Assembly (NCBI GenBank): GCA_965208525.1
Contig: OZ242340.1
Coordinates: 930,001 to 994,000, forward strand
Length of the DNA stretch: 64,000 nucleotides
Direction: 5' to 3'
Source: VXYL01 sp965208525
GTDB lineage: Bacteria > Pseudomonadota > Gammaproteobacteria > Pseudomonadales > Azotimanducaceae
The notes under the pieces are model-generated. The model saw nothing but the letters and a program-made list of their open reading frames with translations, was not told the origin of the DNA and did no database searches. Of the stretch, positions 41,283 through 49,969 are shown in pieces; the first letter of the stretch is position 1, and the number at the start of each line of letters is the position of its first letter. A program made the position numbers and the translations under genes.

Positions 41283-42223
41283 AGCCGCCGGAACGGCCCG
41301 TGGTTCGCCGGCGCGGGCTGAACCGAGGCCTTGAAGCATTGCTCGCCCGGCCTGAAGGTGCCGGCGAAGGCGGGCACGCTGTCGGCGGAGGGCTGTACCC
41401 GAACCTGCCGCTCGACACGGTGTACTCCGGTCCGCACCAACCGCGCCGGGCGGTGGATCCGCAAGCCCTGGAGGAGTTGGCGCAATCGATTCGTGCGCAA
41501 GGCGTGATCGAGCCGATCATCGTCCGGCCCCGCGCGTCCGGCGGCTACGAGATCGTCGCTGGCGAGCGTCGCTGGCGCGCTGCCCAGCTCGCGGGCCTCG
41601 AGACCATACCCGCGGTGGTGCGCAGCATCAGCGACCGCGATGCGATGGCGGTGGCGCTGATCGAGAACATCCAGCGCGAGGACTTGAATGCGCTCGAGGA
41701 AGCCGCAGCACTCAAGCGCTTGATCGAAGAGCATTCCCTTACGCAGCAGGAGGTTGCGGACGCGGTTGGCAAATCCCGCACCGCCGTGGCGAACCTCCTA
41801 CGCCTGCTGAAGCTCGCGCCGGAAGTGCGGGAGCTGCTGCTCGCCGGCAATCTAGAGATGGGCCACGCTCGAGCCCTACTCCCGTTGCCGCTCGCAAGCC
41901 AAGCCAGCACAGCGGCCCAGGTAGCCAAGCGAAAAATGTCGGTACGCGAAACCGAGGTTTTGGTGCGAACGATGCTGACCGACAAACGCACCTCGAAACC
42001 GCGCGCTGAGCCGGACGCCGACACCCGACGGCTAGAGCGCGAACTCGGCGAACGTCTGGGCGCGCCCGTCTCCATCGGCTTCAATCGCCGAACCGGCGCC
42101 GGCCGCGTCGTGATCCGCTACACCAGCATCGACGGACTGGAAACGATCCTGAACCACCTGCGTCACCCCCCACCCAAGAAACCGGGACGATCTCGCGGCG
42201 ACGCGCACTCAAGGGGGGACTGA
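41279..42223 (+). CDS. parB: Chromosome partitioning protein ParB
   Basis: CTP-dependent clamp that loads at parS. The N-terminal ParB/Srx-like domain shows RGLNRGLEALLA, PHQPRRAVDPQALEELAQSI, IIVRPRASGGYEIVAGERRWRAA (the GERR CTP-binding motif) and VALIENIQREDLNALEEA. The helix-turn-helix is LTQQEVADAVGKSRTAVANLLRL. At 314 residues the length is normal. ATG 41279 overlaps the parA stop. Two parS sites are inside recF, 13 kb away. The last 100 bp of the gene are duplicated downstream (42282-42380). Confidence 0.96.
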   Translation: MKPPERPVVRRRGLNRGLEALLARPEGAGEGGHAVGGGLYPNLPLDTVYSGPHQPRRAVDPQALEELAQSIRAQGVIEPIIVRPRASGGYEIVAGERRWRAAQLAGLETIPAVVRSISDRDAMAVALIENIQREDLNALEEAAALKRLIEEHSLTQQEVADAVGKSRTAVANLLRLLKLAPEVRELLLAGNLEMGHARALLPLPLASQASTAAQVAKRKMSVRETEVLVRTMLTDKRTSKPRAEPDADTRRLERELGERLGAPVSIGFNRRTGAGRVVIRYTSIDGLETILNHLRHPPPKKPGRSRGDAHSRGD

Positions 42224-42380
42224 CACGGGGGAAGCCCACGAGTTCGCGTAGCGAACTGCCAACGCGCCCGCAAGGGCGCGCCAGCATCGGCGGACTGGAA
42301 ACGATCCTGAACCACCTGCGCCACCGCCCACCGAGAAAGTCAGGACGCTCTTGACGACGCCCACGCAAGAGGGGGCTGAC
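42124..42380. repeat. Duplicated parB 3' end flanking a family B element
   Basis: 42124-42224 (end of parB, CAGCATCGACGGACTGGAAA to GGGGGACTGAC) is repeated at 42282-42380 with about a dozen differences. Between the two copies lie a family B element (42241-42281) and the short string GGGGGAAGCCCACGAG. The second copy has no start and is not a gene. Confidence 0.9.
42241..42281. repeat. Family B palindromic repeat between parB and its duplicated tail
   Basis: AGTTCGC-GTA-GCGAACT (7-bp stem) followed by ACGCGCCCGCAAGGGCGCGC (second stem, GCGCCC with GGGCGC). It is one of the best preserved family B copies. Confidence 0.8.
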
Positions 42381-42439
42381 CCAAGAGGTCCCCAGCGAAG
42401 TTCGTGCCGCCACGACTCTTCGCCTGTTCGCCAAAAGCG

Positions 42440-42468
42440 TTGAAGCACGCAAAACCCGTCCGTATAAT
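42440..42468 (+). promoter_or_regulatory. Sigma-70 promoter of the ATP synthase operon
   Basis: TTGAAG at 42440-42445 and TATAAT at 42463-42468 are separated by 17 bp, a near-consensus pair. Transcription would start near 42475, 130 nt before the atpI GTG. It is the best promoter sequence seen in the window. Confidence 0.8.
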
Positions 42469-42606
42469 GCGCGCCGCTTCGCACACCGGTTCGGCCTGAT
42501 CTACCGAACTTCGTCCACATCGATCCTCTGCTGGCGTGCCCTCCTTTGGGGCGAGGTCGCGCAGGGGTCGGTTGGTGCCGGGTCCATTCGCAGGCGGACC
42601 GGTTAA

Positions 42607-43038
42607 GTGCAGGCACCTTGGCTGGTTGTGCTCGTCCAGGCAGGGTTGACCGGGGTTGCTGCCGCAATTGCGGCGGGCGCTTCGGCGGGAACGGTCGGTT
42701 ACAGTGCCGCCAGCGCGATGCTCGGCGGGGCGGCGGTGGTGCTGCCTCAAGCTTGGTACGCATGGGCGGTTGGCCGCACCAAGGCCGCCAACGCGACGGC
42801 AGAGGCGTATGGCCTCTTGTTGCGCTGGTTTGCCAAGGTGGCGCTGATCTCTGCTCTCGCGGTGGCGGGATTCTTGGTCGGCGTGCAGGCAGCGGCATTT
42901 CTTGGCGGATTCGTCGCCGCGCTGGTGGGGCAATTGCTCGCACCAGCACTGATTGGCCGGGGCAGAGCAACAGAGCGAAGGGGTTCCCCTCGCAAGAACA
43001 AGGCTTCGGACAGTCCGGGGCATCGATCAGGAGCTTAG
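42607..43038 (+). CDS. atpI: ATP synthase subunit I (AtpI)
   Basis: A small hydrophobic protein of 143 residues with about four membrane segments (LVVLVQAGLTGVAAAIAAG at the start, GGAAVVLPQAWYAWAVGR, VALISALAVAGFLVG, FLGGFVAALVGQLLAPAL), the pattern of AtpI, which helps assemble the c-ring. The start is GTG at 42607. The last 25 residues are polar and contain ERRGSPRKN from CGAAGGGGTTCCCCTCGC, which resembles a degenerate family A core. It is first in the atp operon. Confidence 0.85.
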   Translation: MQAPWLVVLVQAGLTGVAAAIAAGASAGTVGYSAASAMLGGAAVVLPQAWYAWAVGRTKAANATAEAYGLLLRWFAKVALISALAVAGFLVGVQAAAFLGGFVAALVGQLLAPALIGRGRATERRGSPRKNKASDSPGHRSGA

Positions 43039-43053
43039 GGCGCAAGACGCGAT

Positions 43054-43932
43054 ATGGCCGAATCGAGCGGCGACTACATCAAGCACCACCTCACGAATCT
43101 CACCTACGGCCAGCATCCGGACGGAACGTGGGGATTCGCCGAGAATGCCGAACAGGCGGCAGCGATGGGCTTCTGGTCCATCAACGTCGATTCCATGGCG
43201 TGGGCTGTGGCGTTGGGTGTCCTTTTCTGCGTCATCTTTGGAATCGCCGCCCGTCGAGCCACCGCCGGCGTCCCCGGCGGCTTGCAGAACGCCGTCGAGA
43301 TGATCGTTGATTTCATTGACGACACAGTCTCGAGCATCTTCCAGCATCGCAACGACCTCATCGCACCCATGGCACTCACCATCTTCGTCTGGGTGTTCCT
43401 GATGAACCTCATGGACTTGGTGCCGGTGGACTGGATTCCCGAAGCCGCCAAGCTCATGGGCGTCGAGTTCATGAAGGTGGTGCCCTCCACCGACCCCAAC
43501 ATCACCCTCGGCATGGCGCTGGCCGTATTCATCCTCGTCATCTTCTACAGCATCAAGGTGAAGGGCATCGGCGGCTTCCTGAAGGAACTCCTCTGCCACC
43601 CGTTCGAAGCCCCCAAAGGCGGCAACCCGGCGGTGCGGGGGCTGCTGATCGTCATCCTCGCGCCGATTAACCTCATTCTCGAAGGCGTCACGCTGCTCGC
43701 CAAACCCGTCTCCCTGGGCCTCAGGCTGTTTGGCAACCTCTACGCCGGCGAGATGATCTTCATCCTCATCGCCCTCATGTACGGCGGCATTGTCATCGGC
43801 GTCTTCGGCGCCGCGCTGCAATGGGCCTGGGCCATGTTCCACGTCCTCATCATCACCCTGCAGGCGTTTATCTTCGCCGTCCTCACGGTGGTGTACCTCG
43901 CTCAGGCCCATGACGTGGAGGAAGACCACTGA
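43054..43932 (+). CDS. atpB: ATP synthase Fo subunit a
   Basis: Proton-channel stator subunit in the inner membrane, 292 residues. Five to six hydrophobic helices are present; the essential Arg lies in VSLGLRLFGNLYAGEMIFIL and the earlier loop LMNLMDLVPVDWIP is typical of subunit a. The N-terminal YIKHHLTNLTYG is the usual short periplasmic start. ATG 43054 is 15 bp after the atpI stop. Confidence 0.97.
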   Translation: MAESSGDYIKHHLTNLTYGQHPDGTWGFAENAEQAAAMGFWSINVDSMAWAVALGVLFCVIFGIAARRATAGVPGGLQNAVEMIVDFIDDTVSSIFQHRNDLIAPMALTIFVWVFLMNLMDLVPVDWIPEAAKLMGVEFMKVVPSTDPNITLGMALAVFILVIFYSIKVKGIGGFLKELLCHPFEAPKGGNPAVRGLLIVILAPINLILEGVTLLAKPVSLGLRLFGNLYAGEMIFILIALMYGGIVIGVFGAALQWAWAMFHVLIITLQAFIFAVLTVVYLAQAHDVEEDH

Positions 43933-43974
43933 ACCCAAAAGCCCACAACCCCAACGAAAGGAGTTAAGCGAACC

Positions 43975-44208
43975 GTGGAGATGTCAGTTCTCTTGTACAT
44001 TGGCGCGGGCCTGATGATCGGCCTCGGCGCCGTCGGCGCCGCCATCGGCGTCGGCCTGCTCGGCGGCAAGTTCATGGAAGGCGTTGCGCGCCAGCCGGAA
44101 CTCTTGCCTACGCTCAGGACCCAGCTCTTCATCATCCTGGGCCTCGTGGACGCAGTGCCGATCATCGGCGTCGGCGTCGCCCTCTACGTGATGTTCGTGG
44201 TCGCCTGA
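43975..44208 (+). CDS. atpE: ATP synthase Fo subunit c
   Basis: Ring-forming proteolipid of 77 residues, two helices joined by the polar loop ARQPE. The ion-binding acidic residue is the Asp in LGLVDAVPIIGVG, as in proton-driven enzymes. A strong ribosome-binding site (AAAGGAG, 43957-43963) precedes GTG at 43975; ATG at 43981 is also possible. Good initiation fits the need for many copies per complex. Confidence 0.97.
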   Translation: MEMSVLLYIGAGLMIGLGAVGAAIGVGLLGGKFMEGVARQPELLPTLRTQLFIILGLVDAVPIIGVGVALYVMFVVA

Positions 44209-44273
44209 CACACGGCGACCTCTATCCCCTCGCCGCCGCCACGGCGGCACCCGCGCCTAAAGGAGGAGACGAC

Positions 44274-44744
44274 ATGAACATCACGGCGACGCTCATCGGC
44301 CAGACGCTGGCCTTCGCCGTGTTCGTCTGGACCTGCTGGAAGTTCATCTGGCCGGTGCTGATTTCCGCCATGCGGGAGCGGCAGAAGACCATCGCAGACG
44401 GGCTGGAGGCTGCCGACAAGGCGCAGCGTGACCTTGAGCACGCCGAGGCCCGCGCCGAAGAGCATTTGAGCGGCGCCCGCGCCGAAGCACGCCAGATCGT
44501 CGAGCAGGCTCGCGGCCAAGCCGCCGAAATGGTGGAGGAAGCGAAGTCGGTGGCGCAAGCCGAGCGGGAACGCATCCTGGAGGCCGCGCAAGCGGACATC
44601 GAGCAGGAAATGAACCGCGCCCGCGAAGCGCTCAGGGGCCGCGTGGCCGAACTCGCCATCGCCGGCGCCTCGCGCATCGTCTCGGCGGACCTCGACCGCT
44701 CCCGGCACGACGCCTTGCTCGACAAGCTGGCGGCGGAGCTCTAG
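44274..44744 (+). CDS. atpF: ATP synthase Fo subunit b
   Basis: Peripheral stalk subunit of 156 residues: one N-terminal membrane helix (LIGQTLAFAVFVWTCWKFIW) followed by a long charged coiled coil (AQRDLEHAEARAEEHLSGAR and on). AAAGGAGGAGACGAC is a strong ribosome-binding site before ATG 44274. The stop is directly followed by the atpH start. Confidence 0.97.
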   Translation: MNITATLIGQTLAFAVFVWTCWKFIWPVLISAMRERQKTIADGLEAADKAQRDLEHAEARAEEHLSGARAEARQIVEQARGQAAEMVEEAKSVAQAERERILEAAQADIEQEMNRAREALRGRVAELAIAGASRIVSADLDRSRHDALLDKLAAEL

Positions 44745-45284
44745 GTGGCGGAGACCGCAACCCTTGCCCGCCCCTACGCCGGGGCGGCGTTCGACATCGC
44801 CCGCGAGGCGGATCGACTCGACCAGTGGTCGCGCCAGCTTGCGAGCCTGGCTGCGGCTGCCGACGTGGACGAGGTGCAGGAGTTCATCGCCTTGCCATCG
44901 CTGCCGGGGCCCGTCAAGGCGCAGCGGATCATCGACCTCTTGGGCGATGAGCTCGGCACCGATGCCCGCCGCTTCGTGCATGTGCTGGCAGACAACAAGC
45001 GGCTCGACATCCTGGGCGAAATCGCGAGCCAGTTCGAAGCGTTGAAGGCCGCGGCGGAACGCACCTTGGACGTCGAGATCGTCAGCGCCGTGCAACTCAC
45101 CGATAGCCAACTCGCCGGCTTTGTTGAAGGCCTTTCGCAGCGCTTCGGCCAGGAGATCGAGGTGGCGACGAGAGTGGACGAGGACGTCGTCGGCGGCGCC
45201 GTCATCCGCGCCGGCGACACCGTGATCGACGGCAGTGTGCGCGGCCGCATCGCCAAACTCACCGAGGCGCTCCTTCGAACATGA
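44745..45284 (+). CDS. atpH: ATP synthase F1 subunit delta
   Basis: Links F1 to the b stalk. The 179 residues start ATLARPYAGAAFDIAREADR, the usual delta N-terminus, and end DTVIDGSVRGRIAKLTEAL, matching the family pattern G.xxDgSvrgrL. GTG at 44745 follows the atpF stop with no gap, so translation is coupled. Confidence 0.96.
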   Translation: MAETATLARPYAGAAFDIAREADRLDQWSRQLASLAAAADVDEVQEFIALPSLPGPVKAQRIIDLLGDELGTDARRFVHVLADNKRLDILGEIASQFEALKAAAERTLDVEIVSAVQLTDSQLAGFVEGLSQRFGQEIEVATRVDEDVVGGAVIRAGDTVIDGSVRGRIAKLTEALLRT

Positions 45285-45310
45285 CGATTCGATTCGTCTC
45301 CATTTGCCAG

Positions 45311-45351
45311 CAGTTCGCGCTAGCGAACTGCCGACGCGCCCGTAGGGCGCG
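45311..45351. repeat. Family B palindromic repeat between atpH and atpA (reference copy)
   Basis: CAGTTCGC-GCTA-GCGAACTG (8-bp stem, 45311-45330) and then CGCGCCC-GTA-GGGCGCG (7-bp stem, 45335-45351). This two-hairpin element lies inside the atp transcript, just before the ribosome-binding region of atpA. Confidence 0.85.
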
Positions 45352-45372
45352 CAAGGACAGGGCACAACGACC

Positions 45373-46935
45373 ATGCAGCAACTGAATCCTTCGGAAATCA
45401 GCGACATCATCAAGAGTCGCATCCACAATCTGGATGTCACCGCACAGGCACAGAACGAGGGCACCATCGTCAGCGTGTCCGACGGCATCGTCCGCGTGCA
45501 TGGCCTGGCCGAAGCGCAATACGGCGAGATGATCGAATTCCCCGGCGCCGAGGGCGGCGGGGTCGTCACCGGCATGGCGCTCAACCTCGAGCGCGACTCG
45601 GTGGGCGTGGTGGTGCTCGGCGATTACGAGGGCCTCTCGGAAGGCATGACGGCGCGTTGCACCAAGCGCATTCTCGAGGTCCCCGTGGGGCGCGAACTGC
45701 TTGGTCGCGTCGTCAACGCCCTGGGCGAACCGGTGGACGGCAAGGGCCCCATCGCCGCCACCGAAACCGCGCCCATCGAGAAGGTGGCGCCTGGCGTGAT
45801 CGCCCGGCAATCGGTGGACCAGCCGGTGCAGATGGGCATCAAGTGCATCGACTCCATGGTGCCCATCGGCCGCGGCCAGCGCGAGCTCATCATCGGCGAC
45901 CGGCAGATCGGCAAGACCGCCATTGCCGTCGACGCTGTGATCAACCAAAAGGGCACCGGCATCAAGTGCGTTTACGTCGCCATCGGCCAGAAGATGTCCA
46001 CCATCGCCAACATCGTGCGCACGTTCGAGGAGAACGGCGCCATGGAGCACACCATCGTCGTCGCCGCCTCCGCTTCGGAACCGGCGCCGATGCAATACAT
46101 CTCGCCCTATTCCGGCTGCGCCATGGGCGAGTTCTTCCGCGACCACGGCGAAGACTGCCTCATCATCTACGACGACCTCACGAAGCAAGCATGGGCATAC
46201 CGGCAAATCTCCCTGCTGCTGCGCCGCCCGCCGGGCCGCGAGGCGTATCCGGGCGATGTCTTCTACCTGCACTCCCGCCTGCTCGAACGAGCTTCAAGAG
46301 TGAACGCGGAGTACGTCGAGCAGCAGACGAACGGCGAAGTGAAGGGCCAGACCGGTTCGCTCACCGCGCTGCCGATCATTGAGACGCAAGCCGGTGACAT
46401 GTCGGCCTTCGTGCCCACCAACGTCATCTCCATCACCGACGGGCAGATATTCCTCGAGCTCGACCGATTCAACTCCGGCATCCGCCCCGCCATGAGCCCC
46501 GGCATCTCCGTCTCCCGGGTGGGCGGCTCGGCGCAGGTGCCGTTCATCAAGAAGATCTCCGGCGGCATCAAGCTCGCCCTCGCGCAGTACCGCGAGCTCG
46601 CGGCCTTCTCGCAGTTTGCCTCCGACCTCGACGAAGCCACGCGTCGCCAGCTCGACCACGGTGCCCGCGTCGAAGAGCTGATGAAGCAGAACCAGTATTC
46701 GCCCATGTCGGTGGCAGAGATGGGGCTGGTGCTGTTCGCGGCATCGGAAGGCTACCTCGAAGACGTGCCGGTGGAGGGTGTGCTCGACTTCGAGCGTGAC
46801 TTGCTCGCCTACATGAAAGCCGAACACGGCGAGTGGATGGCGAACATCACCGCCACCGGCGACCATTCGGACGAGATCGTCGAGTACATGAAGAACGCCA
46901 TCGAGGCGTTCAAGCAAGGCCACAGCTACGAATAG
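45373..46935 (+). CDS. atpA: ATP synthase F1 subunit alpha
   Basis: Non-catalytic nucleotide-binding subunit of 520 residues. It starts MQQLNPSEISDIIKSRI; Walker A is ELIIGDRQIGKTAIAVD, and PYSGCAMGEFFRDHGEDCLI, then LLRRPPGREAYPGDVFYLHS and the signature PAMSPGISVSRVGGSAQ follow. ATG 45373 comes 88 bp after atpH, the gap being filled by a family B element. Confidence 0.98.
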   Translation: MQQLNPSEISDIIKSRIHNLDVTAQAQNEGTIVSVSDGIVRVHGLAEAQYGEMIEFPGAEGGGVVTGMALNLERDSVGVVVLGDYEGLSEGMTARCTKRILEVPVGRELLGRVVNALGEPVDGKGPIAATETAPIEKVAPGVIARQSVDQPVQMGIKCIDSMVPIGRGQRELIIGDRQIGKTAIAVDAVINQKGTGIKCVYVAIGQKMSTIANIVRTFEENGAMEHTIVVAASASEPAPMQYISPYSGCAMGEFFRDHGEDCLIIYDDLTKQAWAYRQISLLLRRPPGREAYPGDVFYLHSRLLERASRVNAEYVEQQTNGEVKGQTGSLTALPIIETQAGDMSAFVPTNVISITDGQIFLELDRFNSGIRPAMSPGISVSRVGGSAQVPFIKKISGGIKLALAQYRELAAFSQFASDLDEATRRQLDHGARVEELMKQNQYSPMSVAEMGLVLFAASEGYLEDVPVEGVLDFERDLLAYMKAEHGEWMANITATGDHSDEIVEYMKNAIEAFKQGHSYE

Positions 46936-46958
46936 AGCGCCCTAGCGCAAAACCGTAA

Positions 46959-46979
46959 GGGCGGGGCTTGTCCCCGCCC
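46959..46979. repeat. Family C hairpin between atpA and atpG
   Basis: GGGCGGGG, loop CTTGT, CCCCGCCC: a perfect 8-bp stem with the same loop as the hairpin at 21342-21372. It stands inside the atp transcript, 31 bp before the atpG start, and has no T-run. Confidence 0.75.
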
Positions 46980-47010
46980 GCATGGCGAAACCAAAAGCGG
47001 AAACGACATC

Positions 47011-47871
47011 ATGGCGGCAGGCCAGGAAATCAAGAAGAAGATCGGCAGCGTCCAGACGACGCAGAAGAGCACCCGCGCCATGCAGATGGTGGCGGCGAGC
47101 CGGATGCGCCGCACCCAGGACAAGATGCGCGAGGGTCGCCCGTACTCGCGCCGCATCGCCGAGGTGATCGGCCATCTCGCCAACGCCCGCCCGGAACACC
47201 GCCACACGTACATGGACGAGCGCGAGGTGAAGCGCATCGGCTACATCGTCGTGTCCACCGATCGCGGTCTCTGCGGCGGCCTCAACGTCAACCTGTTCCG
47301 GTTGCTGCTGAGGGAAATGCAGTCTTGGAGCGAGCGCAGCGTCGAGGCGGAAATGGCGCTCGTCGGCAACAAAGCGCTGCAGTTTTTCCGCTCGGTAGGC
47401 GGCACGGTGTCGGCCACGGTGGCGGACGTAGGCGAGACGCCGGAAGTGGCCGACCTCATCGGCGGCGTCAAGGTGATGTTCGATGCCTTTGAGCAGGGTC
47501 GCATCGACCGGCTCGAGATCGCCAGCAACGAGTTCGTCAACACCATGACCCAGCGCCCCTTCATCCGCCAGTTGCTGCCCTTGGCGCCAGCCGACGGCGA
47601 TGAGTTCAAGCACGCCTGGGACTATCTCTACGAGCCGGACGCCCGCGCCCTCATCGAGGGGCTGGTACAGCGCTACGTCGAGTCGCAGGTGTATCAGGCG
47701 GTGGTGGAGAACACGGCCTGCGAGCAGGCGGCGCGAATGATTGCGATGAAAAACGCCACCGACAACGCCGAAGAGATCGTTACAGAGCTGAATCTGCTCT
47801 ACAACAACGCCCGTCAGGCGGCCATCACGCAGGAAATCGCCGAGATCGTCGGCGGCGCCGCGGCGGTCTGA
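47011..47871 (+). CDS. atpG: ATP synthase F1 subunit gamma
   Basis: Central rotor shaft, 286 residues. The N-terminal coiled coil begins AAGQEIKKKIGSVQTTQKST and the signature MVAASRMRR follows; STDRGLCGGLNVNLF marks the middle domain and the C-terminal coil has NATDNAEEIVTELNLLYN. ATG 47011 is the start; the upstream frame belongs to the atpA-atpG gap. Confidence 0.97.
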   Translation: MAAGQEIKKKIGSVQTTQKSTRAMQMVAASRMRRTQDKMREGRPYSRRIAEVIGHLANARPEHRHTYMDEREVKRIGYIVVSTDRGLCGGLNVNLFRLLLREMQSWSERSVEAEMALVGNKALQFFRSVGGTVSATVADVGETPEVADLIGGVKVMFDAFEQGRIDRLEIASNEFVNTMTQRPFIRQLLPLAPADGDEFKHAWDYLYEPDARALIEGLVQRYVESQVYQAVVENTACEQAARMIAMKNATDNAEEIVTELNLLYNNARQAAITQEIAEIVGGAAAV

Positions 47872-47922
47872 CGGCAAGCGGCGCGAAACAAAGCCCCCAC
47901 GGACACATTCGAGAGGTCAAGC

Positions 47923-49299
47923 ATGTCAAGCGGCAAGGTGGTGCAGATTATCGGCGCGGTCATCGACGTCGAGTTCGACCGGGAAGAGGTGCCGAAGGTC
48001 TATGACGCCTTGAGCGTCACCGAGACCGGGCTCACCTTGGAAGTGCAGCAGCAACTCGGCGACGGGGTGGTGCGCTGCATCGCCATGGGCTCGTCCGAGG
48101 GCATGTCCCGGGGCCTTGCCGTCTCCAACACCGGAGGGCCGATCTCGATTCCGGTGGGCGAAGAAACCCTCGGCCGCATCATGGACGTGCTTGGCAACGC
48201 CATCGACGAGAAGGGCCCCATCAACGCCCGCGAGAAGCTCCCCATCCACCGCAAGGCGCCAGCCTACGAAGACCAGAAGGGCGGTAACGAGCTGCTCGAA
48301 ACCGGCGTGAAGGTGATCGACCTCATGTGCCCGTTCGCCCGCGGCGGCAAGGTGGGCCTGTTCGGCGGTGCCGGCGTCGGCAAGACGGTGACCATGCTCG
48401 AGCTCATCCGCAACATCGCCATCGAGCACTCGGGCCTCTCGGTGTTCGCCGGAGTCGGCGAGCGCACCCGCGAGGGCAACGACTTCTACTACGAGATGCA
48501 GGACGCCGGCGTCCTCGACAAGCTCTCGCTGGTGTTCGGCCAGATGAACGAACCCCCCGGCAACCGCCTGCGCGTCGGCCTCACGGGCCTCACGCTAGCC
48601 GAGAAGTTCCGCGACGAAGGCCGCGACGTGCTGCTCTTCGTGGACAACATCTACCGCTACACGCTCGCCGGAACGGAAGTCTCGGCGCTGCTCGGACGCA
48701 TGCCTTCGGCGGTGGGCTACCAGCCGAACTTGGCCGAGGAGATGGGCATCCTGCAAGAGCGCATCACCACCACCAAGACCGGCTCCATCACCTCGGTGCA
48801 GGCCATCTACGTGCCGGCGGACGACCTCACCGACCCGTCGCCAGCCACCACGTTCGCCCACCTCGACTCCACCATCACGCTGAACCGCGCCATCACCGAC
48901 CTCGGCATCTACCCGGCGGTGGACCCCTTGGACTCCTCGAGCCGCCAGCTAGACCCGAACATCGTCGGCGCAGAGCACTACAACGTCGCCCGCGGCGTCC
49001 AGCAGGTGCTGCAGCGCTATCAGGAACTGAAGGACATCATCGCCATCCTCGGCATGGACGAACTCTCCGAGGATGACAAGGCGCTCGTCTATCGCGCCCG
49101 CAAGATGCAGCAGTTCTTCAGCCAGGCCATGTTCGTCGCTGAGCAGTTCACCGGCCAGCCCGGCGACTACGTCTCCCGCGAAGACACGGTGCGCAGCTTC
49201 AAGGCGATCTTGGACGGCGAGTGCGACGACATGCCGGAACAGGCGTTCTACATGGTCGGCACCATCGAAGCCGCCCGCGAGAAGGCCAAGACGCTCTAG
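47923..49299 (+). CDS. atpD: ATP synthase F1 subunit beta
   Basis: Catalytic subunit of 458 residues. Walker A is GLFGGAGVGKTVTMLELI, the catalytic Glu lies in GVGERTREGNDFYYEM, Walker B is VLLFVDNIYRYT and the signature PAVDPLDSSSR is present. ATG 47923 follows atpG by 51 bp. Confidence 0.98.
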   Translation: MSSGKVVQIIGAVIDVEFDREEVPKVYDALSVTETGLTLEVQQQLGDGVVRCIAMGSSEGMSRGLAVSNTGGPISIPVGEETLGRIMDVLGNAIDEKGPINAREKLPIHRKAPAYEDQKGGNELLETGVKVIDLMCPFARGGKVGLFGGAGVGKTVTMLELIRNIAIEHSGLSVFAGVGERTREGNDFYYEMQDAGVLDKLSLVFGQMNEPPGNRLRVGLTGLTLAEKFRDEGRDVLLFVDNIYRYTLAGTEVSALLGRMPSAVGYQPNLAEEMGILQERITTTKTGSITSVQAIYVPADDLTDPSPATTFAHLDSTITLNRAITDLGIYPAVDPLDSSSRQLDPNIVGAEHYNVARGVQQVLQRYQELKDIIAILGMDELSEDDKALVYRARKMQQFFSQAMFVAEQFTGQPGDYVSREDTVRSFKAILDGECDDMPEQAFYMVGTIEAAREKAKTL

Positions 49300-49324
49300 G
49301 CCGGCCGCAAAGAGGACGCAAGCA

Positions 49325-49747
49325 ATGGCTACCACCATGCACTGCCACATCGTCAGCGCCGAGCAGGAGATCTTCTCCGGCGAAGTGACGATGGTGTCCC
49401 TCAAGGGCTCCTTGGGCGAACTCGGCATCCTCCCCGGCCACACCCCGCTCCTGACCGGCATCCTCCCCGGCGTAGTCCGCCTAACCCAACCGGACGGCGA
49501 AGAGGAAGTCTTCTACGCCTCCGGCGGCTACCTGGAAGTCCAGCCCGGCATCGTTACGGTCCTGGCCGACACGGCCTTGCGCGCGGAAGACATCGACGAA
49601 GCCGCCGCCCTAGAAGCCCAACGCCAAGCCGAAAACGCCTTGGAGAACGCAGCGGCCGAAATCGAATACGGGGCAGCAGCCGCCCAACTTGCGGCAGCCA
49701 CGGCGCAACAACGTACGCTGGAAGAGCTGCGAAAGCGTCGGCGGTAG
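49325..49747 (+). CDS. atpC: ATP synthase F1 subunit epsilon
   Basis: Rotor subunit and inhibitor of ATP hydrolysis, 140 residues. The N-terminal beta sandwich shows MHCHIVSAEQEIFSGEVTMV, GELGILPGHTPLLTGI and YASGGYLEVQPGIVTVLAD; the C-terminal helical hairpin is Ala-rich (EAQRQAENALENAAAEIEYG). ATG 49325 is 25 bp after the atpD stop; the frame upstream is antisense-free overlap with atpD and is not used. It ends the atp operon. Confidence 0.96.
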   Translation: MATTMHCHIVSAEQEIFSGEVTMVSLKGSLGELGILPGHTPLLTGILPGVVRLTQPDGEEEVFYASGGYLEVQPGIVTVLADTALRAEDIDEAAALEAQRQAENALENAAAEIEYGAAAAQLAAATAQQRTLEELRKRRR

Positions 49748-49969
49748 CAGCCTTACATCTGAATGGCACATCGGCAAGCTGCTGCTCGCGCCGTGGCGGA
49801 GTGGCGGCATAGCGCGCGCATTGGGCGCATTGCGAGGGCAGGATGCTCGCCTCCCAAGGCCCTCGCTCCGACGCGCTCCAGGACCAGGCCGTCCCGCTGG
49901 TTACGTTGGCATTGACGACCGCAGGTCGAATCCGAGAGGCTTCGCGACCAAACACAGCCCGGATGCTTG

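Larger units (their letters stand above)
42224..42606. other. Intergenic region parB-atpI
   Basis: The 383 bp contain the second copy of the parB tail, a family B repeat, the atp promoter (42440-42468) and a leader of about 130 nt with no recognised gene. Confidence 0.75.

Noticed and set aside
42282..42380. Second parB-like gene after parB
   Set aside because: Only the last hundred bases of parB are repeated, without a start codon or the rest of the protein; it is a duplicated fragment.
49748..49969. Possible small gene or tRNA between atpC and the DUF1971 gene
   Set aside because: No cloverleaf, no conserved protein and no ribosome-binding site were found; open frames there lack any recognised motif.
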